A DNA stretch of 64,000 bases, from contig NZ_LMHJ01000001.1 of the NCBI RefSeq assembly GCF_001427795.1, positions 729,773 to 793,772 of the forward strand. Direction: 5' to 3'. This DNA is from Nocardioides sp. Root682 (lineage in GTDB: Bacteria > Actinomycetota > Actinomycetes > Propionibacteriales > Nocardioidaceae). The translations under genes were made by a program, and so were the position numbers. The notes under the pieces are model-generated. The model was given only the letters and a program-made list of their open reading frames with translations, ran no database searches and was not told the DNA's origin. Shown in pieces: positions 25,514 to 33,594 of the stretch. Position 1 is the first letter of the stretch, and every line of letters begins with the position of its first letter.

Positions 25514-26541
25514 CGCGTCGTACCTCCGCCGAGCAGGCCGTTGACGTCGATCCCGGAGATGCCGAGCTCGGCGAGGTCGGGCTGGAGCAGGTTTCCGGGC
25601 AGCAGGTTCTGGAGGTACGCCGAGAAGAACTCGCCGCTGGAGACGACCTCGCCGAGCCCGGTGGCGTAGACCGACATCCCGCGGAGCGTCTCGCTGATGT
25701 TGGACTTGTTCTTCTGCAGGGTGCTGATCACCGTGTTGAGCTCCTTGAGCGCCGGACCGATCGTGTCCTTGTTGTCCGCGACGAGCCCGCTCAGCTCGGT
25801 CGCCATCGCGGAGAGGTTGACCAGCAGGGCCTTGATGTCCTCGCGCCGCTTGAGCAGCTCGGTGAAGAGCACGTTGCCGTCCTTCATCAGGGCGGTGAGG
25901 TCGCTGCTTCGATCAGCGAGCACGTCGCTGAACCCCTCGGCATTGGCGAGCAGGCTGCGCAACGAGTCGTCGCGGCTGCTGATCGTCTGCGACAGCCGGC
26001 TCATCCCGGTGATCGCGCCACTGAGCTCGGGGGTCGCACCCTCGAGCGTCGCGGCCACGGTCTCGAGTGCGCCGGCGACCTGGTCGACGTCGATGTCCTC
26101 GGCCTCCTGCTGGAGGTCGGCGAGAGCGTCGGTGACCTCGTAGGGGACGCTGGCCCGCTCCATCGGGATGCGGGCACCCTCGGCGAGGGTGCCCTCCCCG
26201 TGCGAGGTGAGGACGAGCGCCTTGTCGCCGAGGACGGTCTCGACGCTGACCTCGGCCGTGGTCTCCTCGCCCAGCTCGATGCCGGTCTCGGTGAGGCCGA
26301 ACTCGACGAGGACACCCTTGCCCTCGAGGCTCACCTCACCGACACGACCGACGGTGAGGCCGCTGACCCGGACGGGATCGCCCTGCTTGATGCCTGCCGC
26401 CTCGGGGAGCATCACGCTGTACTTGCGGCCGAAGGCGCCGACGACGCCGTCGATGTTGAGCACCAGGAGCATGGTCATGACCAGGCCCACCACGACGACC
26501 AGGCCCAGGGGCAAGGGGTTGCGTTCGCGGAACATCTTCAT
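25510..26541 (-). CDS. mceC: MCE-family protein MceC of locus 2
   Basis: 343 aa from the ATG at 26541 (ATGA overlap with mceB). N-terminal helix about residues 11-30, MCE domain about 38-120 (PVRVSGLTVGRVGEVSLEGK, SVETVLGDKALVLTSHGEG), then a helical region to the C-terminal PDLAELGISGIDVNGLLGGG. Member of the extracytoplasmic MCE hetero-assembly by family and operon order. Confidence 0.92.
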   Translation of the reverse strand: MKMFRERNPLPLGLVVVVGLVMTMLLVLNIDGVVGAFGRKYSVMLPEAAGIKQGDPVRVSGLTVGRVGEVSLEGKGVLVEFGLTETGIELGEETTAEVSVETVLGDKALVLTSHGEGTLAEGARIPMERASVPYEVTDALADLQQEAEDIDVDQVAGALETVAATLEGATPELSGAITGMSRLSQTISSRDDSLRSLLANAEGFSDVLADRSSDLTALMKDGNVLFTELLKRREDIKALLVNLSAMATELSGLVADNKDTIGPALKELNTVISTLQKNKSNISETLRGMSVYATGLGEVVSSGEFFSAYLQNLLPGNLLQPDLAELGISGIDVNGLLGGGTTR

Positions 26542-27578
26542 CGCTGCACCCCCTTCGGGTCGTTCTGGCACCGCTCGGTCTGGCTGCGGACCATGGGCGT
26601 CTTGATGGGCTTGCCCCCGGGTCCGCTGATCACGACCTGGACCGCGCAGAGGTAGAAGTTGAAGGTGTTGCCGTGCGAGCCGATCCGGTCCAGGACCTGG
26701 TAGGCGCCGGGCAACGACTCGAGGACCTTGTTCAACGTCCTGGTGTTGGTGTTGAGCAGCTTGGCGAGGTCCTTGACGGCGATCACGGTCTGCTTGAACG
26801 GCTCACGTCCGTCGCTGAAGACGTCGGCGAGGGCGGCAGCCATCTTGTTGATGGACGTGACCGACCTGGCGATGGGGTCCTTGTCCTTCGCCAGTCCCGA
26901 CACGAGCGCCTGGAACTGCCCGATGGTCTGGCGCAGCTGGACGTCGCGGCTGTCGAGGCTGCCCAGCAGCACGTCGAGGTTGTCGATCAGGCCGGTGATC
27001 GCGGTGCTGTCGTCGGCCAGGCCATTGGTGAGGCTCGAGGTCTTCGCCAGCAGCGATTCGACGGTGCCGCCTCGTCCCTGGAGGGTGGCGATCAGGTTCT
27101 CGGCCAGCTCGTTGACCTGCGCCGGCTCGAGGCCGCGGAACAGCGGACGGAAGCCGTTGAGGAGCACGTCGAGGTCGAGCGCGGGCGTGGTCCGGTCGAC
27201 CGGGATCGTCGCCCCCTCGGCGAGCGGCTCCCCCATGTCCGGCGGCTGCTGGAGCTCCAGGTAGCGGTCGCCGAGCAGGTTCTCGTAGCGCACCAGCACC
27301 TCCGTGGCATCGGTCAACGGCTGGTCGTCCTCGACGTGGAAGGCGACCTCGATCCGGTTGTCGTCGACCACGTCCAGGCCGTCGACCTGGCCCACCCGGA
27401 CGCCGGCGACGCGGACGACGTCGCCGGCCTGGAGGCCGCTGACGTCCGCCATGACGACGCGGTAGCCCTTGGTCGGACCGATCCGGGTCTCGCCGAGAGT
27501 GAGGTAGAGCAGGGCGAGCACGAGCACCCCGACGGTGCCGAAGACGGCCAGTCGGATGGCCTCAGCGTGGATCTTCAC
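26538..27578 (-). CDS. mceB: MCE-family protein MceB of locus 2
   Basis: 346 aa; GTG start overlapping the mceA stop (GTGA). Helix about residues 9-28, MCE domain about 38-115 (VVRVAGVRVGQVDGLDVVDD, then RYENLLGDRYLELQQPPD; GDRYLEL is strongly conserved among MceB proteins). The C-terminus contains a Cys pair in NFYLCAVQV and TERCQNDPKGV. The spacing and Asn-Asp-Pro ending match the B subunit family. Confidence 0.93.
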   Translation of the reverse strand: MKIHAEAIRLAVFGTVGVLVLALLYLTLGETRIGPTKGYRVVMADVSGLQAGDVVRVAGVRVGQVDGLDVVDDNRIEVAFHVEDDQPLTDATEVLVRYENLLGDRYLELQQPPDMGEPLAEGATIPVDRTTPALDLDVLLNGFRPLFRGLEPAQVNELAENLIATLQGRGGTVESLLAKTSSLTNGLADDSTAITGLIDNLDVLLGSLDSRDVQLRQTIGQFQALVSGLAKDKDPIARSVTSINKMAAALADVFSDGREPFKQTVIAVKDLAKLLNTNTRTLNKVLESLPGAYQVLDRIGSHGNTFNFYLCAVQVVISGPGGKPIKTPMVRSQTERCQNDPKGVQR

Positions 27579-28660
27579 TGTGCTGTCCCTCGCTCCGGGA
27601 TCGGGACCTGGCTGTTCTTCAGGCGCGGGAGTCCGTGGCAGTCGGGGCCCCGGTCCTCGGGGAGACCCGGCAGGTCCTTGGGGACGGTGTAGTGCGACAG
27701 CTCGGAGCGCACGCTGACCAGGGCGCGCAACGAGGCGTCGGTGCCACCGATGACGTCGGCCATGATCTTGCGGGTCTCATCGAGCCCCTTGAGGAAGCAC
27801 GGCAGCTCGGAGGAGTAGGCGCGCAGCGTCGCTGCCGTCGGCCGGGCGGAGTCCAGCAAGGTGGCCAGCGCGTCGCCGTTCTCGCCGAGCAGCTCGCTCG
27901 CCCGACCACCGAGCAGGGAGAGGTCCACCAGCAGACGGTCCAGCGCCTGTTCCTCGTCGGCGATCGTGCCGGCCGTCACCGTGGCGTTGCGCAGGATCGC
28001 CAACAGCGCCGGCGAGACCTCGACCGCCAGGCGAGCGAAGCGCGCCACCTGGTGCAGGTCCTTGCGCAGCTGGGGCAACAGCGGCTCCAGCTTGGTGAGA
28101 TAGGCGTCCGCCTTCTGCGCGATCGCAGCGATGTCGTCGCCGCGACCCGACAGCGTCGTGGCGAGCACCGTCAGCGTGCCGTTGAGCTTCGCGATGTCGA
28201 TGCCGCTCAACACTCGGTCCAGCCCGTCGAAGACGGTGTTGATCTCGGTCGTGACCCCTGAGGCGCGGATGACCGCGCCGTCGGCGAGCGACCCCGCGCC
28301 CGTCACGGCAGGCGGGACGAGCTCGACGTACTTGGCTCCGAAGATCGTGGTCGCCCGGATCTCTGCGACGACGTCTGCAGGGATCCCGTCGAGCTCGTCG
28401 CGATCGATCTCCAGGACGATCTCGACGGAATCGCCCACCGTCCTGACCTCACCGATGCGACCGATCTCGACGCCGCGCATCTTGACCTTGCCGCCCGGGT
28501 CCATCACGAGCCCGGCGCGGGAGGTCTCGAGCGTGATCTCGGCGGGATTGCTGAAGGCACGTGCGTACAGCGCGCCCGTGACCCCGAAGGCCGCGACCAC
28601 GACGAGGATCAGGCCCACTCCGGCGATCCGGAGCGTCCGGGAACTGTCGACCCTGCTCAT
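27575..28660 (-). CDS. mceA: MCE-family protein MceA of locus 2
   Basis: 361 aa. Helix about residues 10-30, MCE domain about 37-120 (KVKMRGVEIGRIGEVRTVGD, RATTIFGAKYVELVPPA; GAKYVEL is characteristic of MceA). Helical stretch LRKDLHQVARFARLAVEVSP, then a C-terminal part with Cys residues (LPCFLKGLDETR, GPDCHGLPRLKNSQVP). It starts 3 bp before the YrbEB stop region ends and is the first Mce gene of the locus. Confidence 0.93.
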   Translation of the reverse strand: MSRVDSSRTLRIAGVGLILVVVAAFGVTGALYARAFSNPAEITLETSRAGLVMDPGGKVKMRGVEIGRIGEVRTVGDSVEIVLEIDRDELDGIPADVVAEIRATTIFGAKYVELVPPAVTGAGSLADGAVIRASGVTTEINTVFDGLDRVLSGIDIAKLNGTLTVLATTLSGRGDDIAAIAQKADAYLTKLEPLLPQLRKDLHQVARFARLAVEVSPALLAILRNATVTAGTIADEEQALDRLLVDLSLLGGRASELLGENGDALATLLDSARPTAATLRAYSSELPCFLKGLDETRKIMADVIGGTDASLRALVSVRSELSHYTVPKDLPGLPEDRGPDCHGLPRLKNSQVPIPERGTAQ

Positions 28661-28663
28661 TCC

Positions 28664-29515
28664 TCAGCCCCCCAGGTGGAAGGTGTTGAAGTTGGAGTAG
28701 ATCGCCATTGCGATCAGCAGGTTCACGATCATCACGCCGCTCAGCGAGGCGCGGACCGAGCGGCCGACCGCCTCCCCCACGCCTGCCGGGCCGCCGGTGG
28801 CGTTGTAGCCGTAGAAGGTGTGCACCAGCATCACCACGATCACCATGCCGAGCACCTGGACGTACGAGAACACGATGTCCATCGGGTGCAGGTAGAGGAA
28901 GAAGTAGTGCGAGAAGTTGCCGGCGCCGGTGTCGTAGAAGAAGACCAGCAGCAGGTAGTCGGCCAGGAAGCCACCGAGCGTTGCAAAGATGTAGAGCGGG
29001 GTGATCACGATCATCCCGGCGGTCACGCGCGTGGTGGCGAGGTAGGGCAGTGACGGGATCGCCATCACCTCGATCGCGTCGATCTCCTCACTGATCCGCA
29101 TCGCGCCCAGCTGGGAGGTCGTGGCCGCGCCGAGTGTCACCGACAGAGCGACACCGGCCAACAACGGCGTCGACAGGCGTGCGGTGAAGAAGGCCGCCAG
29201 CAGCGGACTGAGCGAACCGACACCGAGGCTGGAGGAGGACTCGAAGCCCTGCGCAGCGGCGACCGCGCCGGCGAAGAAGGTGATCGAGGCGACGATGACG
29301 ATCGAGCCGCCGACCAGCGCGAGGGCACCCGTGCCCGTGCCGAGCTCGGCGATCAGCTTGACGACCTCACCGGGATGGCGGCGTAGGGCACGCGGGACGC
29401 CGGCCAGGACGCGGGCGTAGAACAACCCGTGGGTGCCGATCGCGTCGAGCGTCCGGAGCGGCGCGCGTCGTACGGCATCGATCTTGGCGTCGATCTTGGG
29501 CGAGAGAGCAGACAT
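28664..29515 (-). CDS. yrbEB: YrbE/MlaE permease YrbEB of locus 2
   Basis: 283 aa integral membrane permease. Family motifs are LGAMRISEEIDAIEVMAIPSL and YGYNATGGPAGVGEAVGRSV. Start ATG 29515, seven bp after the YrbEA stop. About five or six helices with a hydrophilic N-terminus of about 60 residues. Pairs with YrbEA to form the inner-membrane channel of the importer; the ATPase must come from elsewhere, the candidate in this window being the locus 1 ATPase. Confidence 0.95.
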   Translation of the reverse strand: MSALSPKIDAKIDAVRRAPLRTLDAIGTHGLFYARVLAGVPRALRRHPGEVVKLIAELGTGTGALALVGGSIVIVASITFFAGAVAAAQGFESSSSLGVGSLSPLLAAFFTARLSTPLLAGVALSVTLGAATTSQLGAMRISEEIDAIEVMAIPSLPYLATTRVTAGMIVITPLYIFATLGGFLADYLLLVFFYDTGAGNFSHYFFLYLHPMDIVFSYVQVLGMVIVVMLVHTFYGYNATGGPAGVGEAVGRSVRASLSGVMIVNLLIAMAIYSNFNTFHLGG

Positions 29516-29522
29516 CAAGACC

Positions 29523-30290
29523 TCAGAGGATGGCGAACTGGATCAGGCTGATGGTCAGGCTGACGGGGACGAGGACGGCGACGGTGATGACCACGGCCTG
29601 GTTGACGGCGTCGCCCACACCCTTGGAGCCACCGGCCACGTTGAGGCCGCGGTAGCAGGCGATGATCGCGGCGATCAGGCCGAAGATGAAAGCCTTGATC
29701 ATGGAGAACATCAGCTCCGGGATCCCGGTGAAGAGCGGGATGCTGGCGAGGTAGGCGCCGGGCGTGACGCCCTGGAGGTAGACCGAGAAGAAGTACCCAC
29801 CGACCAGGCCACCCGCGCAGATCAGCACGTTGAGGACCAGGGTCACCATCACCGCGGCCACGATCCGGGGTACGACGAGCCGCTGGATCGGGTCGATGCC
29901 GAGCACCTGCATCGCCGCGATCTCCTCGCGGATCGTCCGCGCTGCGAGGTCCGCGCACATGGCCGTGCCGCCGGCACCGGCGACCACGACCACCGTGACG
30001 AACGGACCGATCTGCTGCACCGACGCGATGCCGGCGATCCCGCCGGACAGGTCGAGCGCGCCGAGGTCGGCGAGGAGCAGGTTGACCTCGAAGATGACCA
30101 GCAGGGTGAACCCGAGCATCACCAGCAGCGTCGGGACGAGCGAGACCCGGGCGATGAACCAGGACTGTTGAACGGCCTCGCGCCACGAGAACCGCTTGGT
30201 GAACATGATGACGAGGGCGTCGAGCGCCATCGCCAGCACACTGCCGAGCTCGCGGGTCGGCTTCGCTGCAGCCTCCAGCGCTGTCGCCAT
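29523..30290 (-). CDS. yrbEA: YrbE/MlaE permease YrbEA of locus 2
   Basis: 255 aa, MlaE family. Signature DLAARTIREEIAAMQVLGIDP followed by IQRLVVPRIVAAVMV, and the late loop GLNVAGGSKGVGDAVNQAVV. First gene of the locus 2 operon; GGGGGAAA lies just upstream of the ATG as a ribosome site. The 174-bp region to the divergent SDR gene holds a 16-bp operator at 30352. Confidence 0.95.
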   Translation of the reverse strand: MATALEAAAKPTRELGSVLAMALDALVIMFTKRFSWREAVQQSWFIARVSLVPTLLVMLGFTLLVIFEVNLLLADLGALDLSGGIAGIASVQQIGPFVTVVVVAGAGGTAMCADLAARTIREEIAAMQVLGIDPIQRLVVPRIVAAVMVTLVLNVLICAGGLVGGYFFSVYLQGVTPGAYLASIPLFTGIPELMFSMIKAFIFGLIAAIIACYRGLNVAGGSKGVGDAVNQAVVITVAVLVPVSLTISLIQFAIL

Positions 30291-30351
30291 CGTTTCCCCC
30301 TTGACCTGACCCGAGCTGTGACGTGGACCGGCCTGCGTTCTTCCGGTAAAT

Positions 30352-30367
30352 TTGAATCTGGATTAAG
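30352..30367. promoter_or_regulatory. TetR-type operator between mce locus 2 and the SDR gene
   Basis: TTGAATCTGGATTAAG, geometry TTGAAT-N5-TTAAG, in an AT-rich patch of the divergent promoter region. It is identical at 13 of 16 positions to the 58911 site. It would control both the mce locus 2 operon and the SDR gene. Confidence 0.7.
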
Positions 30368-30464
30368 GTAAGTCCACTTATGGAAGGCTATGCGGGGACA
30401 CTTCGCGTGTCAAGCGTCACGCCCTCCGCGACGACGTCACCGGAACCGAACGAAGGAGTGCCCG

Positions 30465-31262
30465 ATGGACCTGGGACTGAAGGACGCACGCGTACTGATC
30501 ACCGGTGGCGCGTCGAACATCGGGCGCGGGATCGTGCACGCCTTCGCAGCCGAGGGCAGCCGGATCGTACTCTCCGACATCGACGGCGCCCAGGCCGAGA
30601 AGGTCGCAGCCGAGGCACTCGAGCGCGGCGCCGCGGGTGTCGAGGTCGTCGTGGGCGACCTGACCGACGAGGGCGAAGCGCAGCGTGCGGCCGACCGTTG
30701 CGTCGAGACCTGGGGCGGGGTCGACGTACTCGTCAACAACGCCGGGTGGAGCGTGCCGGGCTTCATCGCGAAGAACACCGACCGCGCCAACTGGCAGAAG
30801 ACCGTCGAGATCAACTTCTTCACCGCGATCGCCGCCACCCAGGCCGTCCTCTCCCCCATGCGCGAGCAGGGCCAGGGCTCGATCGTCTTCATCGCCAGCG
30901 AGTCGGCCTTCGGCCAGATCCGCCAGGGCGTGTACGGCGCCACGAAGGCGGCCGTCGTGGCGCTGGCCCGCACCACCGCCCGCGAGCACGGCCGGCACGG
31001 CATCCGCTCCAACATCGTGTGCCCGGGCCTCGTCGTCCCCGATGGCCCCGATGCCGTCGGCTCGAAGAGCCTGTGGTCCGTCGGCAAGGACAACGTCTTC
31101 AACGACGACCAGGCGCAGTACCTGCTCAAGGACACTCCCCTGGGCCGGCTGACCAGTGCCGAGGACGTCGCCGCGTCGGTGCTGTTCCTGGCCTCCGAAA
31201 AGATGTCGCGGCAGGTGACCGGGCAGCTGTTCAGCGTGAGTGGCGGCTACACGATGCCGTGA
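30465..31262 (+). CDS. Short-chain dehydrogenase/reductase
   Basis: 265 aa classical SDR. Cofactor-binding TGGASNIGRG at about residues 14-23, NNAG (in VLVNNAGWSVPGF), catalytic Ser in IASESAF, and Tyr157/Lys161 in VYGATKAAV. Asp in VLSDIDGAQ at the end of beta-2 suggests NAD preference. The C-terminal GQLFSVSGGYTMP is typical. Start ATG 30465 has AAGGAG upstream. Divergent from mce locus 2 and sharing its operator region, so probably co-regulated with lipid import. Likely acts on a hydroxyacyl-CoA or steroid/terpenoid alcohol; the exact substrate cannot be read. Confidence 0.9.
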   Translation: MDLGLKDARVLITGGASNIGRGIVHAFAAEGSRIVLSDIDGAQAEKVAAEALERGAAGVEVVVGDLTDEGEAQRAADRCVETWGGVDVLVNNAGWSVPGFIAKNTDRANWQKTVEINFFTAIAATQAVLSPMREQGQGSIVFIASESAFGQIRQGVYGATKAAVVALARTTAREHGRHGIRSNIVCPGLVVPDGPDAVGSKSLWSVGKDNVFNDDQAQYLLKDTPLGRLTSAEDVAASVLFLASEKMSRQVTGQLFSVSGGYTMP

Positions 31263-31310
31263 CAAGAAATGCGGTGTCTGCGCCGTCCGATCTGATGCGA
31301 TGCTGTCACC

Positions 31311-31568
31311 ATGCGCACAACAGTGACGCTCGACCCTGACGTGGAGCAGATGCTGCGGGCCCGCATGATGCGCGAGGGAATCTCGTTCGAGCGAGCATTG
31401 AACGACGCGGTCCGCGCTGGCATAGGCGCCAATGCCGCACCTCTCGCAGGCTTCTCGACCAAGTCCATCTCGCTCGGCACCCCCGTCATCGACCTCGACC
31501 AGGCCCTCCAGGTGGCTGCCGACCTCGAAGACGCCGACCTCATCGCTCGCACGCGGGCAGGATACTGA
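31311..31568 (+). CDS. Orphan RHH-type (VapB-like) antitoxin
   Basis: 85 aa. The N-terminus MRTTVTLDPDVEQMLRARMM and GISFERALNDAVRAG form a ribbon-helix-helix DNA-binding domain typical of VapB antitoxins. The acidic C-terminal half (LDQALQVAADLEDADLIAR) would be the toxin-neutralising tail. No PIN-domain toxin follows: the next 117 bp contain no VapC start or DTNVL-like motif, and the next gene is on the other strand. Either a solitary regulator or the remnant of a toxin-antitoxin pair. Confidence 0.7.
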   Translation: MRTTVTLDPDVEQMLRARMMREGISFERALNDAVRAGIGANAAPLAGFSTKSISLGTPVIDLDQALQVAADLEDADLIARTRAGY

Positions 31569-31685
31569 AGCCCGAACACCTTCCATGTCAGACGGCGAGC
31601 GGTTCGCCGGCGTCCGCTCGGAACGTCCAACGCGGTCCCGACCAGGGTCTCGAGACGGTTGCTGGGCAACCTCCTCGACCAGCGA

Positions 31686-32657
31686 CTACGCCAGGGCGGA
31701 GAACTTCCAGTCCAGCACGGGCCGCTCGCCGTCGGCGGTGACCTCGGCCCGCAGGTCGAGCACCTGCCAACCGGCTGTCGGGGTCACCTTGTCGACGGTG
31801 AAGCGGGTGGTCAGGGTGTCGCCCTCGTGGACCGGCCCGGTGTGGTCGCAGGACTCCCACGACAGGATCGTCGCGAGGTCAGGCAACGCTCGCGTCAGCT
31901 GCGACGCAGCGATCGCGATGGTGTGACCCCCGTAGACCAGGCGCTGGCCACCGCCCTCGAACCGGTCGTGGTGGACGGCCGCGACATTGAGGGTCAGCCG
32001 GGCGAGCTCGGGTGCGCTCGAGACGACGTCACCCGTCGCGACCTCGAAGGACTCCCCCTCCCCGGGGAGTACGCCGACCGTTCGGCCGGCGACGAAGGCG
32101 TCCCGGTCCCACGGCGGGATCAACGCGGCCGGGTCGATCGGTGGCAGATCGGCACCGATCGCGTCGAGGTCGTCGGCTCGTCCCGTCGGCGCGGCACCGG
32201 GGCTCAGCGGGAGCATGGCGCAGCGGAAGAAGTCGACGACCGGCCGGCCCTCCTGGTCGACGGTCTGCATGTGCAGCGCGGCCAGGCCCGTCGGTGGACG
32301 CCCTTCACGGCGCGCGTTCTCGCGCAGGCCCACCACTGTCGTGGTCGTGCGGAGGGTATCGCCGATCAGGGGCTGCCGCAGCAGCGCGAAGCGGCGGTAG
32401 AAGAGGTTGGCGCGGACGCGCTGGGTCACCAGCGTGGTCTGGCCGATCGCGGTGTTCGTGACGAAGCTCGGCCCGGCCACCACGCCACCGGCGACCGAAC
32501 GGGCGAGGTGGTCGTCGAGCGCCAGCCGCCACCGGTCGCCGACGATCGTCTGGTGCTGCGCAGCGCGGCCCTCGGTCAGCGTGGAACCGGGGGCGGTGTC
32601 GAAGACCTGGCCGACCTCGAGCTCGTCGAAGTACGGGCCGCCCACCTGGCGCACCAT
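31686..32657 (-). CDS. MaoC-like double-hotdog dehydratase/hydratase
   Basis: 323 aa with two hotdog-fold halves: N-terminal half YFDELEVGQVFDTAPGSTLT to about residue 150, and C-terminal half with LTLNVAAVHHDRFEG and RLVYGGHTIAIAASQL, the region that carries the hydratase dyad in MaoC enzymes. The ATG at 32657 shares a base with the stop of the lyase gene upstream (TGATG), so the two are translationally coupled. The pairing with a CitE-like lyase resembles mesaconyl-CoA hydratase plus methylmalyl/citramalyl-CoA lyase; this is inference, and a general enoyl-CoA hydratase role cannot be excluded. Cytoplasmic. Confidence 0.8.
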   Translation of the reverse strand: MVRQVGGPYFDELEVGQVFDTAPGSTLTEGRAAQHQTIVGDRWRLALDDHLARSVAGGVVAGPSFVTNTAIGQTTLVTQRVRANLFYRRFALLRQPLIGDTLRTTTTVVGLRENARREGRPPTGLAALHMQTVDQEGRPVVDFFRCAMLPLSPGAAPTGRADDLDAIGADLPPIDPAALIPPWDRDAFVAGRTVGVLPGEGESFEVATGDVVSSAPELARLTLNVAAVHHDRFEGGGQRLVYGGHTIAIAASQLTRALPDLATILSWESCDHTGPVHEGDTLTTRFTVDKVTPTAGWQVLDLRAEVTADGERPVLDWKFSALA

Positions 32658-33532
32658 CACGCGCCGACCTTCGCCAGGACCTGGCGGGCCGCGCGCGCCA
32701 TCGCCTCGTCCACCAGCGCTCCGTCGACCACGGCCGCCCCCCGGCCGGCCGTGGCCACGTCTTCGAGGGTCGAGAGCACGCGCTGGGCGTGGTCGACCTG
32801 GTCCGCCGAGGGCGTGAAGCCGTCGTTCACGCCCACGACCTGGCGCGGGTGGATCACCCACTTCGCGTCGAACCCCAGGGCAGCGGCATCCGCGACGGAG
32901 GCGCGGAACGCATCGTCGTCGGCAACACCGAGGAAGGGCCCGTCGATCGCAGCGACGCCCGCAGCACGCGCGTGCAGCACGATCGAGTCCTGGATCCCCC
33001 GCCACGCAGCAGGTTCGATGTCGCGCGCACGACCCAGCGATGCGGCGAGGTCGGCGTAGCCGACGATCACAGCGGTCAGCCGCCGGACGTCCGAGACGAT
33101 GTCGGCCAGGGCCACGACACCGGCGGCGGTCTCGACCAGGGCCTGCACACCGACCTGGTCGGCGCGGCCGACCTCGGCCTCGAGGCCGGCCAGGAGGCGT
33201 TCCACGAAACCCAGGTCCGCGCGCGACTCCACCTTCGGCAGCACCACCGACGTCACCCGGGGAATCGACGCGGCGACCTCCAGGTCGCGGTGGCACCAAG
33301 GAGTACCGACCGCGTTGACCCGTACGGCGACGTGCGGCCCCCCGGCCGGCCAGACGAACGCGGCCAGCTGGGCGCGGGCGCGGCCCTTGTCGTCGTACGC
33401 AACGGCGTCCTCGAGGTCGACGATGATCTCGTCGGCGCCGGACTCCAGCGCCTTGGCGAGCTTGCGGTCGTCACCGGCCGGGACGCAGAGGGCGGAGCGG
33501 CGGGTGAGATGCGCGACGTTGACCACGGACAT
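32657..33532 (-). CDS. CitE-like CoA-ester lyase (HpcH/HpaI family)
   Basis: 291 aa TIM-barrel lyase. Motifs: RSALCVPAGDDRKLAKALES, IIVDLEDAVAYDDKGRAR (Asp-Leu-Glu-Asp), VVLPKVES, the metal ligand Glu in QALVETAAGV, and Asp in GYADLAASLG, then AKWVIHPRQV. These are the usual features of citrate lyase beta-like, malyl-, methylmalyl- and citramalyl-CoA lyases, which need Mg2+. First gene of the lyase-MaoC operon and divergent from the acyl-CoA dehydrogenase across the 33536 operator. It probably cleaves a beta-hydroxyacyl-CoA into two CoA/oxo-acid fragments; exact substrate unknown. Confidence 0.87.
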   Translation of the reverse strand: MSVVNVAHLTRRSALCVPAGDDRKLAKALESGADEIIVDLEDAVAYDDKGRARAQLAAFVWPAGGPHVAVRVNAVGTPWCHRDLEVAASIPRVTSVVLPKVESRADLGFVERLLAGLEAEVGRADQVGVQALVETAAGVVALADIVSDVRRLTAVIVGYADLAASLGRARDIEPAAWRGIQDSIVLHARAAGVAAIDGPFLGVADDDAFRASVADAAALGFDAKWVIHPRQVVGVNDGFTPSADQVDHAQRVLSTLEDVATAGRGAAVVDGALVDEAMARAARQVLAKVGA

Positions 33533-33535
33533 TCT

Positions 33536-33551
33536 TTTAATCTACATTAAA
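33536..33551. promoter_or_regulatory. TetR-type operator between the lyase and acyl-CoA dehydrogenase genes
   Basis: TTTAATCTACATTAAA, geometry TTTAAT-N5-TTAAA, in the 62-bp divergent space. It begins four bases upstream of the lyase ATG on the minus strand, so bound repressor would block that gene directly. One of the best-conserved copies of the site. Confidence 0.7.
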
Positions 33552-33594
33552 CAGCGATCGGCAAGCAATCGAGTCCCGGAGGAACGAGCACACC

